Source: Novosphingobium sp. G106
GTDB lineage: Bacteria; Pseudomonadota; Alphaproteobacteria; Sphingomonadales; Sphingomonadaceae
Direction of reading: 5' to 3'
Assembly: GCF_019075875.1 (NCBI RefSeq)
Contig: NZ_JAHOOZ010000001.1
Span: 3,038,001 to 3,102,000, forward strand
Length of the DNA stretch: 64,000 nt
Within the stretch, counting starts at the first letter, position 1; every line of letters begins with the position of its first letter. A model generated the notes under the pieces. That model was not told the DNA's origin, searched no databases, and saw only the letters and a program-made list of their open reading frames with translations. The position numbers and the translations under genes were made by a program. This document shows positions 9,724 to 18,879 of the stretch, in pieces.

Positions 9724-12201
9724 ATGAAATCTTCGGAACGTATCGGTCTGTTCGTCGGCACTGCCTTGGCCGCGTTGATCCCGGCTCTCGCCCAGGCGCA
9801 AGACGCCGGCAACGGGAGTGACATCATCGTCACCGCGCGGCGCACCGAGGAACGTCTGCAGGACGTGCCCATCTCGATCACCGTGTTCAACCAGCAGCAG
9901 ATCGCCGAACGCAACGTCGTCTCGGCCAACGACCTCGCGGCCTATACGCCGTCGCTGAGTTCCAATTCGCGCTTCGGCAACGACACCTCTTCTTTCGCCA
10001 TTCGCGGCTTCGTGCAGGAAGCGCAGACCGCGCCGTCGGTGGCGGTCTATTTCGCCGACGTCGTCGCACCGCGCGCGCAGGACAGTCTTGCGGGCGGCAA
10101 CAACGTCCCCTCGGGCTCGTTCTTCGACCTGCAGAACGTGCAGGTGCTGAAAGGCCCCCAGGGCACCCTGTTCGGCCGCAACACCACCGGTGGCGCGGTG
10201 CTGCTCGTGCCGCAGAAGCCCACCGACCGCCTGGAAGGCTATGTCGAAGGATCGGTCGGCAACTATGACATGAAGCGTGGCCAGGCGGTGCTCAACATCC
10301 CGCTGTCCGATACCTTCAAGGTCCGTCTCGGCATCGATCGGATGAAGCAGGACGGCTATCTGCACAACCGCTCAGGGATTGGCCCCAAGGACTTCAACAA
10401 CACCGACTACGTCAACGTCCGCGCCAGCGTCGTCGCCGACCTGACGCCCGATCTCGAGAACTACCTGATCTTCACCTATGCCAAGTCGAAGACCAACGGC
10501 AATGTGCCGCGACTGACCGCGACCAACACGCAGACGCTCGGCGGCGTGCCCTGCATCCCCGGCTTCGCGGCAGACGGATCGCCGATCCAGGGGGCTGGCC
10601 AGCTTCTGTCGTCTACGGTCTGCGCGCAGCAATCGCCGCGCTTCGCGACCTACGGCTACTATGACGTCGAGAACAGCAATCCCGATGCGCATCTCGACGT
10701 CGAACAATGGCAGGTGATCAATACGACCACCTGGAAGAGCAGCGATTCGATCACGATCAAGAACATCGCCAGCTACGCAGAGCGCCGTCAGAACCAGAGC
10801 GCCAACCTGTTCGGCGACAATATCGTCGTTCCGTCGTTCTTCGGCCCGGCACTGGCGGGCAAGCCCTTCGGCTACGTCAACGTGTTCAACGCCCCCAACC
10901 GCGACAACACGTCGCAATATACGTTCACCGAAGAGCTCCAGCTGCAGGGCCACGCCGGCGACAATGACAAGCTGGTCTACCAGCTTGGCGCCTATTTCGA
11001 GCGGAGCGCCCCGATCGCGAAATGGATGGGCACGCGTACCTCGATCTTCGCGAGCTGCACCGATGTCCAGAACCTGCAATGCGCGGACATTCTCGGCACG
11101 CCCACCGCGCCAGGCGGTTTCGTGCAGGAAACTCTCACGCGTTACTACTTCCGCAATATTGGTTTCTACGGCCAGGCGACCTACAAGTTCAACGACCAGC
11201 TCTCGCTGACCGGCGGCATCCGCTACACGATCGACAAGGCCAGCGGCGACGGCGCGGTTCGCACCTTCCTGTTCCCCGTGCCGAACTTCGCTGTGCCGAT
11301 CTGCGGCATCAACGGCCAGGTGACGCCCGATCCCGACAATTGCGTCGTGTCGCTGACGCAGAAGTCCAGCAAGCCGACATGGCTAATCGACCTCGACTAC
11401 AAGCCGACCCCCGACACGCTGCTCTATGCCAAATATGCCCGCGGCTATCGCCAGGGCAACGTCAACCCATCGAACACGCTGCCGATCACGGCCGATCCCG
11501 AAAAGGTCGATACTTACGAACTGGGCGCCAAGGTCACCTTCCGCGGCTCGGTCAACGGCTATTTCAACATCGCCGGCTTCTACAACGACTTCGTCAACCA
11601 GCAGCTGCAAGTCAGCCTGACCCCCGACCCCAGCATCCCGGGCAACCGCGCCTCTCCCTCTGCAGCGATCGTCAACGCGGGCAAGTCGCGGATTCAGGGT
11701 ATCGAAGTCGAGACGATGATCAGTCCGGTCGAAGGACTACGCTTCAACGCCGGGTACACCTACCTCAAGACCAAGCTCGTTTCCTATTCGCCGCCCAGCT
11801 TCGCCGGCTTCCTGACGCCAACGGCCTCGTCAAAGGTCGGTGGCGATCTAGCCCTGTCGCCGCACCACAAGCTGTCAATCACCGGCGCCTACACACTGCC
11901 GCTTGACGAGAGCATCGGCCGCATCACCTTCGGCGCCACCTATACCTATACGTCGTCGCAGATCGCTTCGGCGGACTCGCCTTTCGGGGTCCTGCCGTCG
12001 ACGAACCTCGTCAACCTAAACGCATCGTGGAACGGCATCGCCGGAACGCCGATCGACCTCTCTCTGTTCGCCACCAACGTGACCAAGCAGAAGTATCCGG
12101 TCTACGTCGGCGGCACCTTCTATTCCGCCGGCTTCGAGACGCTGCTGATCGGCCCGCCGCGCATATACGGCCTGCGCATGCGCTACACCTTCGGCCGGTA
12201 A
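9724..12201 (+). CDS. TonB-dependent outer-membrane receptor
   Basis: The 825-residue protein has a signal peptide ending near ALAQAQ (about residue 26), a TonB-box-like DIIVTA, and a plug domain with LKGPQGTLFGRNTTGGAV. A long beta-barrel follows, ending RMRYTFGR. This is the layout of the sphingomonad receptors that import hydrophobic or aromatic compounds. The ligand cannot be read from sequence. An RBS (gaggggaa) supports the ATG. A hairpin terminator follows the stop at 12217. IclR just upstream is a possible regulator. Confidence 0.93.
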   Translation: MKSSERIGLFVGTALAALIPALAQAQDAGNGSDIIVTARRTEERLQDVPISITVFNQQQIAERNVVSANDLAAYTPSLSSNSRFGNDTSSFAIRGFVQEAQTAPSVAVYFADVVAPRAQDSLAGGNNVPSGSFFDLQNVQVLKGPQGTLFGRNTTGGAVLLVPQKPTDRLEGYVEGSVGNYDMKRGQAVLNIPLSDTFKVRLGIDRMKQDGYLHNRSGIGPKDFNNTDYVNVRASVVADLTPDLENYLIFTYAKSKTNGNVPRLTATNTQTLGGVPCIPGFAADGSPIQGAGQLLSSTVCAQQSPRFATYGYYDVENSNPDAHLDVEQWQVINTTTWKSSDSITIKNIASYAERRQNQSANLFGDNIVVPSFFGPALAGKPFGYVNVFNAPNRDNTSQYTFTEELQLQGHAGDNDKLVYQLGAYFERSAPIAKWMGTRTSIFASCTDVQNLQCADILGTPTAPGGFVQETLTRYYFRNIGFYGQATYKFNDQLSLTGGIRYTIDKASGDGAVRTFLFPVPNFAVPICGINGQVTPDPDNCVVSLTQKSSKPTWLIDLDYKPTPDTLLYAKYARGYRQGNVNPSNTLPITADPEKVDTYELGAKVTFRGSVNGYFNIAGFYNDFVNQQLQVSLTPDPSIPGNRASPSAAIVNAGKSRIQGIEVETMISPVEGLRFNAGYTYLKTKLVSYSPPSFAGFLTPTASSKVGGDLALSPHHKLSITGAYTLPLDESIGRITFGATYTYTSSQIASADSPFGVLPSTNLVNLNASWNGIAGTPIDLSLFATNVTKQKYPVYVGGTFYSAGFETLLIGPPRIYGLRMRYTFGR

Positions 12202-12216
12202 TCCGACAAAACAAAA

Positions 12217-12238
12217 GGGGCGATCGCGAGATCGCCCC
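12217..12238 (-). terminator. Rho-independent terminator of the OmpA-family gene
   Basis: A perfect 9-bp GC-rich stem (ggggcgatc / gatcgcccc) with a four-base loop lies between the converging receptor and OmpA genes. On the minus strand it is followed by TTTTGTTTTG, a proper U-tract, so it ends the leftward OmpA transcript. On the plus strand there is no U-tract, but the stem may still slow receptor transcription. Confidence 0.75.
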
Positions 12239-12294
12239 CAAGCCGGGATCGGCGAAGAACCCGGGGTTGGCAGATTGCCCGCCCCGGTTCTCTT

Positions 12295-13176
12295 TTACAT
12301 GCCGTCGAGGCCCTTGCTGACCAGGACGTTCACCGCAACGCGGCGGTTCTGCGCCTTGCCTTCCGCGGTGGTATTGTCCGCCGCCGGATCGGCTTCGGCC
12401 ATGCCTGTCGGCGTCAGCATGCGGTAAGGCTTCCAACCGCAGGCCTGCTGCAAATAGTTGACGACGCGGCTGGCGCGCTTCTCGCTGAGCGCCTGGTTCA
12501 GCTCCTCGCTGCCCGTGGAGTCGGTGTAGCCGACGACCAGCAACAGCGCGTTGTTCATGCCCTGGGCCTGGTTGGCCGCAGTGCAGAGATCGGCCTTGCC
12601 CTGCTCGGACAGGACGGCCTTGCCAGTATCGAAGTTCACGTTGGTCGTGCTCTTGATGTTGTAGTTGCCGATATCGGCCACGCGGCTGCGCAGCGCCTCG
12701 GTTGCCGCGGTCTGCTCGGCAAAGCGCTGGTCGGTGCCGTTGCGGATCATCGCCGCGGTCCGCATGTCCTTGTTCTGGACGCTGATCTTGCTCGCATAGA
12801 GGCCACCGCCCGACTGCAGCGTGTCGACGGTGACCGGCAGGCCATTGAGCAGCGAGGCGGGGGTAAGCTTGCTGCTGCTCATGCCCAGGAAGCCGCCGCT
12901 CGACTTGACCTGGGTGTTGTCGTTGACCGCGATGACCGTCCGGTTGCCGTCCACAGTGGTCACCTGGATCTTGTCGGCGCTGCGTGCGGAGATCATGCCT
13001 TTGATCTGGGGACCCTTGGTCATCGAGGCCGGATCCGGGGTCGTGTCGGTCACGGTGCCCGAGAGGCCGGACTCTGCCGCCTGGTCCTGCGGCTGCGCGG
13101 CAAAGCCGACGGACGCCGGCACCGCAAGCAAGGCAACCAGTGAGAGAACCTTGGAACTATTGGAAATGACACTCAT
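12295..13176 (-). CDS. OmpA-family protein
   Basis: A 293-residue secreted protein with a signal peptide (cleavage near GFAAQ, residue about 27) and a middle beta-rich segment resembling DUF5666-like repeats. The C-terminal OmpA/MotB peptidoglycan-binding domain includes VVGYTDSTGSEELNQALSEKRA and the NRRV end. It likely tethers the outer membrane or a periplasmic structure to peptidoglycan. An aaggag RBS lies seven bases before the ATG. It appears to be a single-gene unit with its own terminator at 12217-12238. Confidence 0.9.
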   Translation of the reverse strand: MSVISNSSKVLSLVALLAVPASVGFAAQPQDQAAESGLSGTVTDTTPDPASMTKGPQIKGMISARSADKIQVTTVDGNRTVIAVNDNTQVKSSGGFLGMSSSKLTPASLLNGLPVTVDTLQSGGGLYASKISVQNKDMRTAAMIRNGTDQRFAEQTAATEALRSRVADIGNYNIKSTTNVNFDTGKAVLSEQGKADLCTAANQAQGMNNALLLVVGYTDSTGSEELNQALSEKRASRVVNYLQQACGWKPYRMLTPTGMAEADPAADNTTAEGKAQNRRVAVNVLVSKGLDGM

Positions 13177-13577
13177 TGCGCTACTCCTTCAAAATCAAAC
13201 TGTCAGACTGCGTACTCGCAGCTCTCGTCCGGCAGCCCCCGCCCGATGGCGCTTCGGCTGCCACAACCCCTTCATCAACTTCGTTACGAAGCGCAGCTGG
13301 ACAGCCGCACCATGGATTTCCTGGGTGTTCAGCCCAACCTTTCGCTTAGATGAATGCTCCCGACCGCGCTTGTGGTAGACGTTAGTTGGAGATGAACCTG
13401 CGACGAACCGTTGCGTGGTGCCACACAAACAAGCCGGATTGGGAAACCGTTTGCAATCGGAGCGGTCTCGCTCACGCCGCGATATGACTGTCGCCGCAAT
13501 CGCTCATAATGCCATTCCCTGTCCGATCGGGACGCGATAGCGAGGCGCGAACCGGCGATCGAATTCAGGATGCAGGC
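13177..13577. other. Divergent intergenic region
   Basis: About 400 bp between the leftward OmpA gene and the rightward nitroreductase. No frame in it looks like a protein. It probably holds both promoters. Confidence 0.4.
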
Positions 13578-14255
13578 ATGGAATACGATGAAGTCATTCT
13601 TGGGCGGCGGAGCATCCGAGGCTACAGGAGCGATCCCGTTCCCAAGGGGCTGATCGAGGAAATCATCAATCTCGTCATGCGGGCGCCGTCTTCCTATAAC
13701 AGCCAGCCCTGGAGTTTCTTCGTCATCTCCGGAGAGCCGCTGAATCGTATCCGGGCCGGCAATGTCGAGCGGATGGTCGCCGGTGTCCCGGAATCGCGCG
13801 AGTTCCGAGCCGGCCAACCGTTCGCCGGCTCGCACCGCGATCGTCAGGTCGGTGTCGCCAAGCAGCTTTTCAGCGCGATGGGCATCGCGCGCGAAGACAA
13901 GGACAGACGCGAGGAATGGATGCTGCGCGGCTTTCGCCAGTTCGATGCGCCCGTCTGCGTGATCATCACCTATGATCGAGCCTTGGCCGATAGCGACGAC
14001 ACGCCGTTCGATTGCGGCGGCGTGGCCAACGCGCTGGTCAACGCCGCCTGGTCCCGCGGGCTGGGCACGGTCATCAACAGCCAGGGCATCATGCAGTCGC
14101 CGGTCGTGCGCGAGCACGCCGGGATTCCGGACGACCAGGTCATCATGAAGAGCATCGCGCTCGGCTGGCCGGACGAGACATTCCCGGCGAATGCCGTCGT
14201 GTCCGAACGCAAACCCCTTGCCGAGACTTTGAACTTCGTAGGCTTCGCCGACTAG
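13578..14255 (+). CDS. Nitroreductase-family flavoprotein
   Basis: The 225-residue protein starts MEYDEVILGRRSIRGY and has RAPSSYNSQPWSFF, the FMN-binding signature of the nitroreductase family. A dimer-interface region and the GLGTVINSQGI and IALGWPDE segments follow. It would reduce nitro groups, quinones or related compounds with NAD(P)H. The start was moved from an upstream in-frame ATG at 13509 to 13578, where the conserved N-terminus begins. It converges on the efflux operon across a hairpin at 14258. Confidence 0.88.
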   Translation: MEYDEVILGRRSIRGYRSDPVPKGLIEEIINLVMRAPSSYNSQPWSFFVISGEPLNRIRAGNVERMVAGVPESREFRAGQPFAGSHRDRQVGVAKQLFSAMGIAREDKDRREEWMLRGFRQFDAPVCVIITYDRALADSDDTPFDCGGVANALVNAAWSRGLGTVINSQGIMQSPVVREHAGIPDDQVIMKSIALGWPDETFPANAVVSERKPLAETLNFVGFAD

Positions 14256-14257
14256 CA

Positions 14258-14282
14258 GCCGGGTGAGCCACGCCCACCCGGC
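14258..14282. terminator. Hairpin between converging genes
   Basis: An 8-bp stem (gccgggtg / cacccggc) with a nine-base loop sits between the nitroreductase stop (14255) and the end of the efflux gene (14301). There is no U-tract on either side, so it is a probable rather than certain bidirectional terminator. Confidence 0.5.
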
Positions 14283-14300
14283 AAGCGAATCCATCGACCA

Positions 14301-15836
14301 TCAATGCACGGCGCTGGCATCCACGGCGCGGGTTGGGCGCGGGGCGAGCCAGATGATCGATGCCGCGGCGGCGAAGACGAAGGCAGCGATCACGAAGGTC
14401 TGACCCGTAGCCAGCGCGACGCTTTCCTTGTCGACCACCTGGCTGACGATCATCCGCGCCTGCTCGAACGAGTAACCGCGCGCCGTCAGCTGGTCCATCG
14501 TGCCTTGCGCGCCGTTGAGCACGCCCGACAGCGCAGCCCGCTTTTCCTGCGCGCTGTCGTACCAGAGCGTGGTCGAGATCGCGACGGCGACCGCGCCGGC
14601 CATCGTGCGCAGGAAGTTCATCACACCGGCCGCCGAGGCGGTCTCTTCTTCCTCGACCGCGCCGAGCGCGATCGTCGTCAACGGCACGAAGAAGAACGGC
14701 ATGCCCGCGCCCTGGATCAGCTGGGGCAGCGCGAGGGTCCAGAAGTCCGACCCGCTGGTCCACCAGAACACGCGCAGCAGCGAGGTCGCGCCGAGCCAGA
14801 CTATGCCGATGCAGACCAACCGCCGCGGGTCGACCGTGACCATGCGCTTAGCCACGACCGGCGCCATCAGCACGGCGGCGACGCCGTTGAACGCGGTGGC
14901 ATAGCCGGCCCAGGTCGCGGTGTAGCCCATCGCGCCCTGCAGCCACTGCGGGATCACGACGAGGCTGGCGAAGAAGGTGCCGTAGGCGAAGACCAGCGCG
15001 GTGACTGCGACGGAAAAGCCGCGGTGCCGGAAGACGCGCAGGTCGACTACGGGCTGCTTTTCGGTGAGTTCCCAGATCAGGAAGGCCAGGAAACCGACGC
15101 CGGCGATGAGTGCGAGCTGGACGATCATCGGTGCGCCGAACCAATCGTGCTCGCGGCCGAGGTCGAGCATGAGTTGCAGCGCGCCGACCCAAAGGACGAG
15201 CAGGCCCAAGCCGATGCCGTCGATCCGTTCCTTGACCAGTTCGGTCTCGGCGCTGCGCAGCACGGTCCAGGCGAGGAGCGAACAGACGACGGCGATCGGG
15301 ACGTTGATGTAGAAGATCCAGTGCCACCCCCAGCTATCGCTGATTGTCCCGCCCAGGATCGGCCCGAAGATCGGCGCGGTCAGCGTCGTCATCGCCCAGA
15401 TGCCCATGGTCATCGCGTGCTTGTCCTTGGGGAAAACGCGTAGCAGCAGCGTCTGGCTGAGCGCCATCAGCGGCCCGCCGCAGATGCCCTGGCCGATGCG
15501 GAAGGCGACCAGCGCGCCCAGGCTCGGCGCCATGCCGCAGAGCATCGAGAAGACGCCGAAGCCGAACATGCCGCCCGCGAAGATCCGTACGGTGCCGAAA
15601 CGCTTCGACAGCCAGCCGGTCAGCGGCACGCAGATCGCCTCGGCGACGGCGTAGGAGGTGATGACCCAGGTGCCCTCGCTCGAGGAGATGCCGAGCCCGC
15701 CGGCGATGTGGGCGACCGAAACGTTGGCGATCGTCGTGTCGAGCACGACCATGAAATTGGTCACCGCCAGCACCACCCCGGCGAGTATCAGGGTGGTGCC
15801 GCTGAGCGGTGCCGGAAGGGATGCTTGCGTGGTCAT
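14301..15836 (-). CDS. emrB: DHA2-family MFS efflux transporter (EmrB/QacA type)
   Basis: A 511-residue polytopic protein with about 14 hydrophobic segments. The motif-C-like D-TTIANV in the first helix and the GTWVITSYAVAEA and SWGWHWIFYINVP signatures are typical of EmrB/QacA exporters. It would pump drugs or toxic hydrophobics by proton antiport, working with the EmrA-like adaptor and NodT-like outer-membrane factor encoded upstream. The start lies 8 bp after the adaptor stop (15845), so the two are co-transcribed. The substrate is unknown. Confidence 0.93.
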   Translation of the reverse strand: MTTQASLPAPLSGTTLILAGVVLAVTNFMVVLDTTIANVSVAHIAGGLGISSSEGTWVITSYAVAEAICVPLTGWLSKRFGTVRIFAGGMFGFGVFSMLCGMAPSLGALVAFRIGQGICGGPLMALSQTLLLRVFPKDKHAMTMGIWAMTTLTAPIFGPILGGTISDSWGWHWIFYINVPIAVVCSLLAWTVLRSAETELVKERIDGIGLGLLVLWVGALQLMLDLGREHDWFGAPMIVQLALIAGVGFLAFLIWELTEKQPVVDLRVFRHRGFSVAVTALVFAYGTFFASLVVIPQWLQGAMGYTATWAGYATAFNGVAAVLMAPVVAKRMVTVDPRRLVCIGIVWLGATSLLRVFWWTSGSDFWTLALPQLIQGAGMPFFFVPLTTIALGAVEEEETASAAGVMNFLRTMAGAVAVAISTTLWYDSAQEKRAALSGVLNGAQGTMDQLTARGYSFEQARMIVSQVVDKESVALATGQTFVIAAFVFAAAASIIWLAPRPTRAVDASAVH

Positions 15837-15844
15837 GACGTCAC

Positions 15845-17002
15845 CTATTCCTTCCCCGAGACGTCGATCTCGGCTTCCATCGAGAGGCCCACGCGCAGCG
15901 GGTGCGCGGCGAGTTCCTTGGGATCGAGCGCGATGCGCACGGGCACGCGCTGGACGACCTTGATCCAGTTGCCCGTCGCGTTCTGCGCCGGGATCAGCGA
16001 GAAGGCCGAGCCGGTTCCGCCCGAAAAGCCGACGACGCGGCCGTGATAGGTGACCTTCGAGCCGTAGATGTCCGAAGTCAGCGTCACCGGCTGCCCCTCG
16101 CGCACGCGCTGGAGCTGGCCTTCCTTGAAGTTGGCCTCGACATAGGCGGCGCGCACCGGGACGATCGTCATCACCGGCGTGCCCGCGGCAAGCCGCTGGC
16201 CGACCTGGAGTTGGCGGTTGGTCACCACGCCGTCGATCGGCGCGCGCACCACGGTGCGGGCGAGATCGACGCGGGCCTGGTCGAGCTTGGCCTTGGCCGC
16301 GGCGACATCCGGGCTGGTGTCGACGCTCGATCCGGCGATCAGCGCATCGTTGGCGGCGCGCTGGCCGCTCGCGGCGTTACGCGCCGCGATGGCCTGCGAG
16401 AGGCCGGCCCGCGCTTGGGCGAGATTGCCCTCGGCCGTGGCATAGGCGTTGCGTGCGACGGTCAGTTCCTCGCCCGAGACGGCACCGCTGGCGGCGACGC
16501 CGGCGCGGCGGTCGAGATCGATGCGGGCCTTGGCCAGCGCCGCGGAAGCGATTCCGACCTGCGCCTGGGCGCGGCCGATGTCGGCCTCACCCGCCGCGAC
16601 CTGCGAGCCGAGCGCACCACTGGTCGCCACGGCCTGGCCGAACTGGCGGCGCACGCGCTGCCATTCGGCCTCGGCGCGGGCCAACGAGAGCCGGGCGTCG
16701 GTGTCGTCGAGCCGGAACAGCACGTCGCCGCGCTTGACCACCTGGGTGTTGCCGACACCGACCCAGGCGACCGGGCCGGAAACCAGCGGTGTCACCTGGG
16801 CGGTATCGGCGTTCACATAGGCGTTGTCGGTCGACACGAGGTCACCGTCCGCCAGCAGCCAGTAACCGACCGTCGCGGCGGCGAGCGCGCCGCCGAGGGC
16901 GATGAAGAGCTTCTTGCGCCGGACCTTGAGGTCCGTCTGCTCGGGGCGGGGAAATTCGACACGCTTGATCGTGTCGGTCTCTTGGAAAGCAAGTTCAGCC
17001 AT
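15845..17002 (-). CDS. emrA: HlyD-family periplasmic adaptor (EmrA type)
   Basis: The 385-residue membrane-fusion protein has one N-terminal transmembrane helix (about residues 30-52, FIALGGALAAATVGYWLLA). A biotinyl-lipoyl half motif (ADTAQVTPLVSGPVAWVGV), a long Ala/Gln-rich coiled coil and the second lipoyl half (VRAPIDGVVTNRQLQVGQ) follow. It would connect the EmrB-like pump to the outer-membrane factor. An aaaggaa RBS precedes the ATG. It lies in an operon with the genes at 14301, 17041 and 17206. Confidence 0.93.
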   Translation of the reverse strand: MAELAFQETDTIKRVEFPRPEQTDLKVRRKKLFIALGGALAAATVGYWLLADGDLVSTDNAYVNADTAQVTPLVSGPVAWVGVGNTQVVKRGDVLFRLDDTDARLSLARAEAEWQRVRRQFGQAVATSGALGSQVAAGEADIGRAQAQVGIASAALAKARIDLDRRAGVAASGAVSGEELTVARNAYATAEGNLAQARAGLSQAIAARNAASGQRAANDALIAGSSVDTSPDVAAAKAKLDQARVDLARTVVRAPIDGVVTNRQLQVGQRLAAGTPVMTIVPVRAAYVEANFKEGQLQRVREGQPVTLTSDIYGSKVTYHGRVVGFSGGTGSAFSLIPAQNATGNWIKVVQRVPVRIALDPKELAAHPLRVGLSMEAEIDVSGKE

Positions 17003-17040
17003 TTCGGTATTCCTTTGATCATGAGTGCGTTGGATGGGGA

Positions 17041-17175
17041 TCAGAGCGGGGTGGCGGCGTGCAGCATGTCCATCGCGAGCCAGTATGCGGCGCCGACGAT
17101 CACGAACCTGGCGCCTGCGCCGAGCACGAGAATCCGGGCCACCCTGCGCCAGGCAGGGCGGGTATTGGTGGTCAT
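17041..17175 (-). CDS. Small membrane protein of 44 residues inside the efflux operon
   Basis: The ATG at 17173-17175 follows a good RBS (ggagacc, about 5 bases upstream), and the frame stops with TGA at 17041-17043. The product begins MTTNTRPAWRRVARI, has basic residues at the N-terminus and one hydrophobic helix (about residues 14-38), and ends HAATPL. Lying between the outer-membrane-factor and adaptor genes on the same strand, it is probably translated as part of the operon. It may stabilise or modulate the pump, by analogy with other small pump partners. No family was recognised. Confidence 0.6.
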   Translation of the reverse strand: MTTNTRPAWRRVARILVLGAGARFVIVGAAYWLAMDMLHAATPL

Positions 17176-17205
17176 GACAGGTCTCCTGTTTTGGGGTGTT
17201 GAAAT

Positions 17206-18630
17206 TCAGGTCTGGGTGAAGCCGCCGCCGAGCGAGCGGACCATGGCCACGTCGAGGGTAAAGGCCCGGGCCTCTAGCTCGGCGAGCGAGCGACGCGCCT
17301 GGAGCACGTTTTCTTCGTTGCTCAGCACGTCGAGATAGGTCGCCAGCCCGCGCTCGTAGCGCGTGCGGGCGAGCGCATAGGCGCCTTCGGCATCGCCGAG
17401 CGACTGGCGCGTCTCGGCGAGCCGCACGGCCAGCATCTTGCGGCTGACCAAGGTGTCGGCGACTTCGCGCAGCGCCTGGACGACCGCGCCGTCATAACGC
17501 GCGACGGCCTCGTCGTACTGGCCGCGGGCGCCGCGGTACTGGCCGGACAGCGCGCCGCCGTGGAAGATCGGCAAGGTCACCGCGGGGCCGACATTGCCAT
17601 AGGCCGAGCTGCCTTTGACAAGATTGCCGAAGCCCAGCGCCTGCAGGCCGATCAGGCCCGAGAGGCTGACGTCGGGATAGAAGGCGGCGCGTGCGACCTT
17701 GATCCGGCTGGCCGAAGCCTCAACCCCGGCACGAGCCGCGGCGATGTCCGGCCGCCGTCCGATCAGGTCGATCGAGGCTTCGGCAGGCACGCCGCGAACC
17801 TGGTTGAGCGCGACGGTCGGGCGGGCGATCGAGAGCGCACGGTCGGGGCCGGCTCCGGTCAGCGCGGCCAGGGCATTGCGAGTCAGCGCGATCGCCTCGT
17901 CGGTGGCGGCAAGTTCGGCGCGGGCGGCGGGAACCCGCGACTGTGCCTGCTTGAGCGCCGCGCGGTTGTCGAGGCCGGCGTCGACGCGGTTGGAGACCAG
18001 CCGCAGCGTCTCGCCGCGGTTGGCGACGATCGCCGCGAGCACGTCGCGCTGGGCATGCAGCTTGGCGAGATCGGCATAGGTCGCGGCCAAGCTGGTGGTC
18101 AGAACCAGGCGGGCTTCCTCGACCTCCAAGCGTGCGGCTTCGGCATCGGACCGGGCGGCAGCGAGCGCGGCGCGGTTCTTGCCCCAAAGGTCGAGATCGA
18201 ATGAGAAGCCCAGCCCGACCTTGGCGCTCTGGCTCCAGCCGTTCGGCACGAAGGTGGCGGGAACGCCGTTGTTCTCGCTCTGCTGGACGTAGCCGGCGCT
18301 CGCGCTGGCGTCGACCGACGGGAGGAGCGCGGCACCGGCCTGCTGGGCATAGCCCTGGGCCTGGCGCAGCCGGGCCGCAGCCGCCTTGAGGTCGGGCGAA
18401 CCGGCGATCGCCTCGTCCATCAGCCGGTCGAGCTGGGGATCGTCGTAGCCTTTCCACCAGCCCATCACCGGCCACTCGGCGGCGGGACTGCGCAGGCTTT
18501 CAGTAGCGGCGACCTCGGCCACCGGGCGGATTTCGGGACGGGTGCCGAGGTCCGGAACCGAGGCGCAAGCGGGCAGGGTCGCGGAGCCGGCCAACAGCAG
18601 GGCCAGCCCGCGGATGCGGGTGACAGACAT
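17206..18630 (-). CDS. NodT/OprM-family outer-membrane efflux lipoprotein
   Basis: A 474-residue outer-membrane factor. The signal peptide ends in a lipobox LPAC (Cys about residue 22). Two TolC-like repeats follow with AQGYAQQAGAALLPSVDAS, WGKNRAALAAARSDAEAA and the IGRRPDIAAARAGVEAS signature of NodT proteins. The ATG at 18628-18630 is used because it starts the signal peptide and follows aaggaa; upstream in-frame codons overlap the operator region. It is the first gene of the tripartite efflux operon and divergent from TetR at 18880. Confidence 0.92.
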   Translation of the reverse strand: MSVTRIRGLALLLAGSATLPACASVPDLGTRPEIRPVAEVAATESLRSPAAEWPVMGWWKGYDDPQLDRLMDEAIAGSPDLKAAAARLRQAQGYAQQAGAALLPSVDASASAGYVQQSENNGVPATFVPNGWSQSAKVGLGFSFDLDLWGKNRAALAAARSDAEAARLEVEEARLVLTTSLAATYADLAKLHAQRDVLAAIVANRGETLRLVSNRVDAGLDNRAALKQAQSRVPAARAELAATDEAIALTRNALAALTGAGPDRALSIARPTVALNQVRGVPAEASIDLIGRRPDIAAARAGVEASASRIKVARAAFYPDVSLSGLIGLQALGFGNLVKGSSAYGNVGPAVTLPIFHGGALSGQYRGARGQYDEAVARYDGAVVQALREVADTLVSRKMLAVRLAETRQSLGDAEGAYALARTRYERGLATYLDVLSNEENVLQARRSLAELEARAFTLDVAMVRSLGGGFTQT

Positions 18631-18646
18631 GGGAGAATTCCTTTTA

Positions 18647-18662
18647 GGTACTTGTTGGTACC
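18647..18662. promoter_or_regulatory. GGTAC-N6-GTACC operator copy 1
   Basis: The sequence ggtacttgttggtacc has the same half-sites and spacing as the perfect palindrome at 18706. It overlaps the RBS-proximal region of the efflux operon. It is a probable binding site of the divergent TetR repressor. Confidence 0.6.
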
Positions 18663-18705
18663 ACATCTAAATGCGTTTCTCGCCACCGCCTGTCAACAAA
18701 AAATA

Positions 18706-18721
18706 GGTACCATATGGTACC
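18706..18721. promoter_or_regulatory. GGTACCATATGGTACC perfect palindrome, operator copy 2
   Basis: A perfect 16-bp palindrome in a strongly AT-rich stretch (about 18690-18800) between the divergent efflux operon and TetR gene. With the copy at 18647 it forms a two-site operator. A partial third half-site (ggtatcc) occurs near 18795. The position suits repression of both promoters. Confidence 0.7.
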
Positions 18722-18879
18722 GTCATATAATACCTTATATTTCATATATTTATACATCATAATGAGGACTTATATCCTCCATAAATGCTCTATATGGTAT
18801 CCTTTGATGAACGAAATTGGACAAACCTAAGGGAATCTCCCCCCTTGAAATGATTCGAATCGTGTACCAGGTAGTTCCC

